The notes beneath the pieces are model-generated. The model made no database searches. It saw only the letters and a program-made list of their open reading frames with translations, and was not told the origin of the DNA. The position numbers were made by a program, and so were the translations under genes. Source: Spirochaetota bacterium (GTDB taxonomy: Bacteria > Spirochaetota > Spirochaetia > Treponematales > Breznakiellaceae). Taken from it: 6,209 nt of DNA. The stretch is taken from contig JAEWSV010000303.1 in assembly GCA_023398155.1 (NCBI GenBank), positions 1 to 6,209 on the forward strand. The letters are read 5' to 3'. How positions within the stretch are numbered: the stretch's first letter is position 1; the number at the start of each line of letters is the position of its first letter. Positions 5,411-6,209 of this stretch are shown one piece after another.

Positions 5411-6209
5411 TTACGGCATCGGCTTGCCCCGGGCGGCCGCGAAGAGGCTATACCACTCCTCTCGGCTCAGCTCGACGTCCAAGGCCTCGACGCAGGCGGC
5501 CAGGCGATCCGGCCGCGCGGTGCCGAGCACGGGCACGATCTTGGCCGGATGCTTGAGGAGCCAGGCGAGGGCGACGGCCTCGGCGCTCACGCCGCGGGCG
5601 GAAGCGTAGTCCTTCACGAGGGCTGCGGCCTTCTTTCCCGCCTCGCTCAGCTTGGCGGTATCGCCCGTGAGCGCGCCGCGGTCGAGCGGGCTCCACGCTT
5701 GGAGCGACACGCCCTTGAGGCGGCAGTATTCGATGACGCCCTCCCAGCCGTCCGGGTAGCCGGGAGCGGCTTGGTTGAAGGAGATGCCGACCTCGGCGAA
5801 GCCGTGGTGCATGAGGCTCATCTGGAGCTGGTTCGCCACGAGCGGATCGGGAAGGAAGGTCTGGAGGTATTCCATCCAAGAGCGGTTCTGGTTGGACACG
5901 CCGAAGTAGCGTACCTTGCCCGCCGCCTTGAGCTCGGCGAAGGCGGCTGCGATCTCCTCGCCTTCCCAGAGCACGTCCGGCCGGTGGAGAAGGAGGATGT
6001 CAAGGTAGTCCGTGCCGAGCCGCTTCAGCGAGCCTTCCACGCTCGCGAGGATGTTTTCGTAACTGAAGTCGAAACGCTGGGGAGTGCCGGGAGGATCGTC
6101 GGCCCAGCGGATGCCGCACTTGGACTGGATGACGATTTTCTCGCGGAGGCCGGGCCGCCCGGCCAGGACGCGGCCGAAGACCTCCTCAGCCCTGCCGTGG
6201 GCGTAGATG
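5411..6209 (-). CDS. Aldo/keto reductase, YdhF/YcsN-type, 5' end beyond window
   Basis: 265 residues are visible and the N-terminus lies off the right edge; by family about 35-50 residues are missing. In the visible part Tyr2 (I-Y-A-H-G) is the catalytic tyrosine, Lys30 sits in Q-S-K-C-G-I, and His75 in L-L-L-H-R-P-D. The tetrad aspartate lies just off the edge. G-K-V-R-Y-F-G-V-S-N, Q-A-W-S-P-L-D-R-G, V-P-V-L-G-T-A-R-P and the ending A-A-A-R-G-K-P-M-P match the E. coli YdhF / B. subtilis YcsN subgroup as I recall it. It is an NAD(P)H-dependent cytosolic oxidoreductase of unknown physiological substrate. Coding continuity upstream of the GTG at 6040 to the edge shows that codon is internal. 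It belongs to a different AKR subgroup from yajO in the same window, so the two are not a recent duplication. Transcription ends at the hairpin near 5360-5390. Confidence 0.88.
   Translation of the reverse strand, partial: IYAHGRAEEVFGRVLAGRPGLREKIVIQSKCGIRWADDPPGTPQRFDFSYENILASVEGSLKRLGTDYLDILLLHRPDVLWEGEEIAAAFAELKAAGKVRYFGVSNQNRSWMEYLQTFLPDPLVANQLQMSLMHHGFAEVGISFNQAAPGYPDGWEGVIEYCRLKGVSLQAWSPLDRGALTGDTAKLSEAGKKAAALVKDYASARGVSAEAVALAWLLKHPAKIVPVLGTARPDRLAACVEALDVELSREEWYSLFAAARGKPMP

Noticed and set aside
6038..6040. GTG at 6040 as start of the right-edge reductase
   Set aside because: Upstream codons to the edge encode the conserved S-K-C-G-I and catalytic Tyr regions of the family, so the gene simply continues beyond the window.

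Overview
The window is GC-rich bacterial chromosome from what looks like a diderm (Gram-negative-type) organism. One gene encodes an exported protein with beta-barrel character and a C-terminal phenylalanine. Another encodes a small lipoprotein with a relaxed lipobox (F-I-S-C). Strong GGAGG-type ribosome binding sites precede most genes. The relaxed lipobox and the style of the small envelope proteins suggest a spirochaete-like lineage, but that is a weak guess; nothing here fixes the taxon. I see no mobile element, CRISPR array, tRNA or rRNA.

Layout, left to right. (1) A minus-strand two-gene unit: a patatin-like phospholipase (2251 to 1313) followed after 8 bases by an Old Yellow Enzyme-type flavin reductase of the 2,4-dienoyl-CoA reductase/BaiCD-BaiH kind (1304 to beyond the left edge). 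(2) A minus-strand exported, barrel-like protein (3209 to 2397) with its own promoter. (3) A minus-strand HIT-family nucleotide hydrolase (3726 to 3304), divergent from (4) a plus-strand aldo/keto reductase very like E. coli YajO (3825 to 4811); an inverted repeat lies between them. (5) A minus-strand small lipoprotein with a lipocalin-like look (5288 to 4926), converging on yajO across a GC-rich palindromic spacer. (6) A minus-strand YdhF/YcsN-type aldo/keto reductase (right edge to 5411), whose transcript ends at a hairpin plus T-tract just before the lipoprotein promoter.

The window is rich in NAD(P)H- or flavin-dependent reductases (three of seven genes), but apart from the patatin-OYE pair the genes appear to be separate transcription units. 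The points most worth following are the tight coupling of a lipid acyl hydrolase with an enoyl/dienoyl-reductase-type flavoenzyme, and a near-identical promoter (21 of 29 positions) in front of the two envelope-protein genes. I found no clear evidence for an undescribed defence or mobile system.
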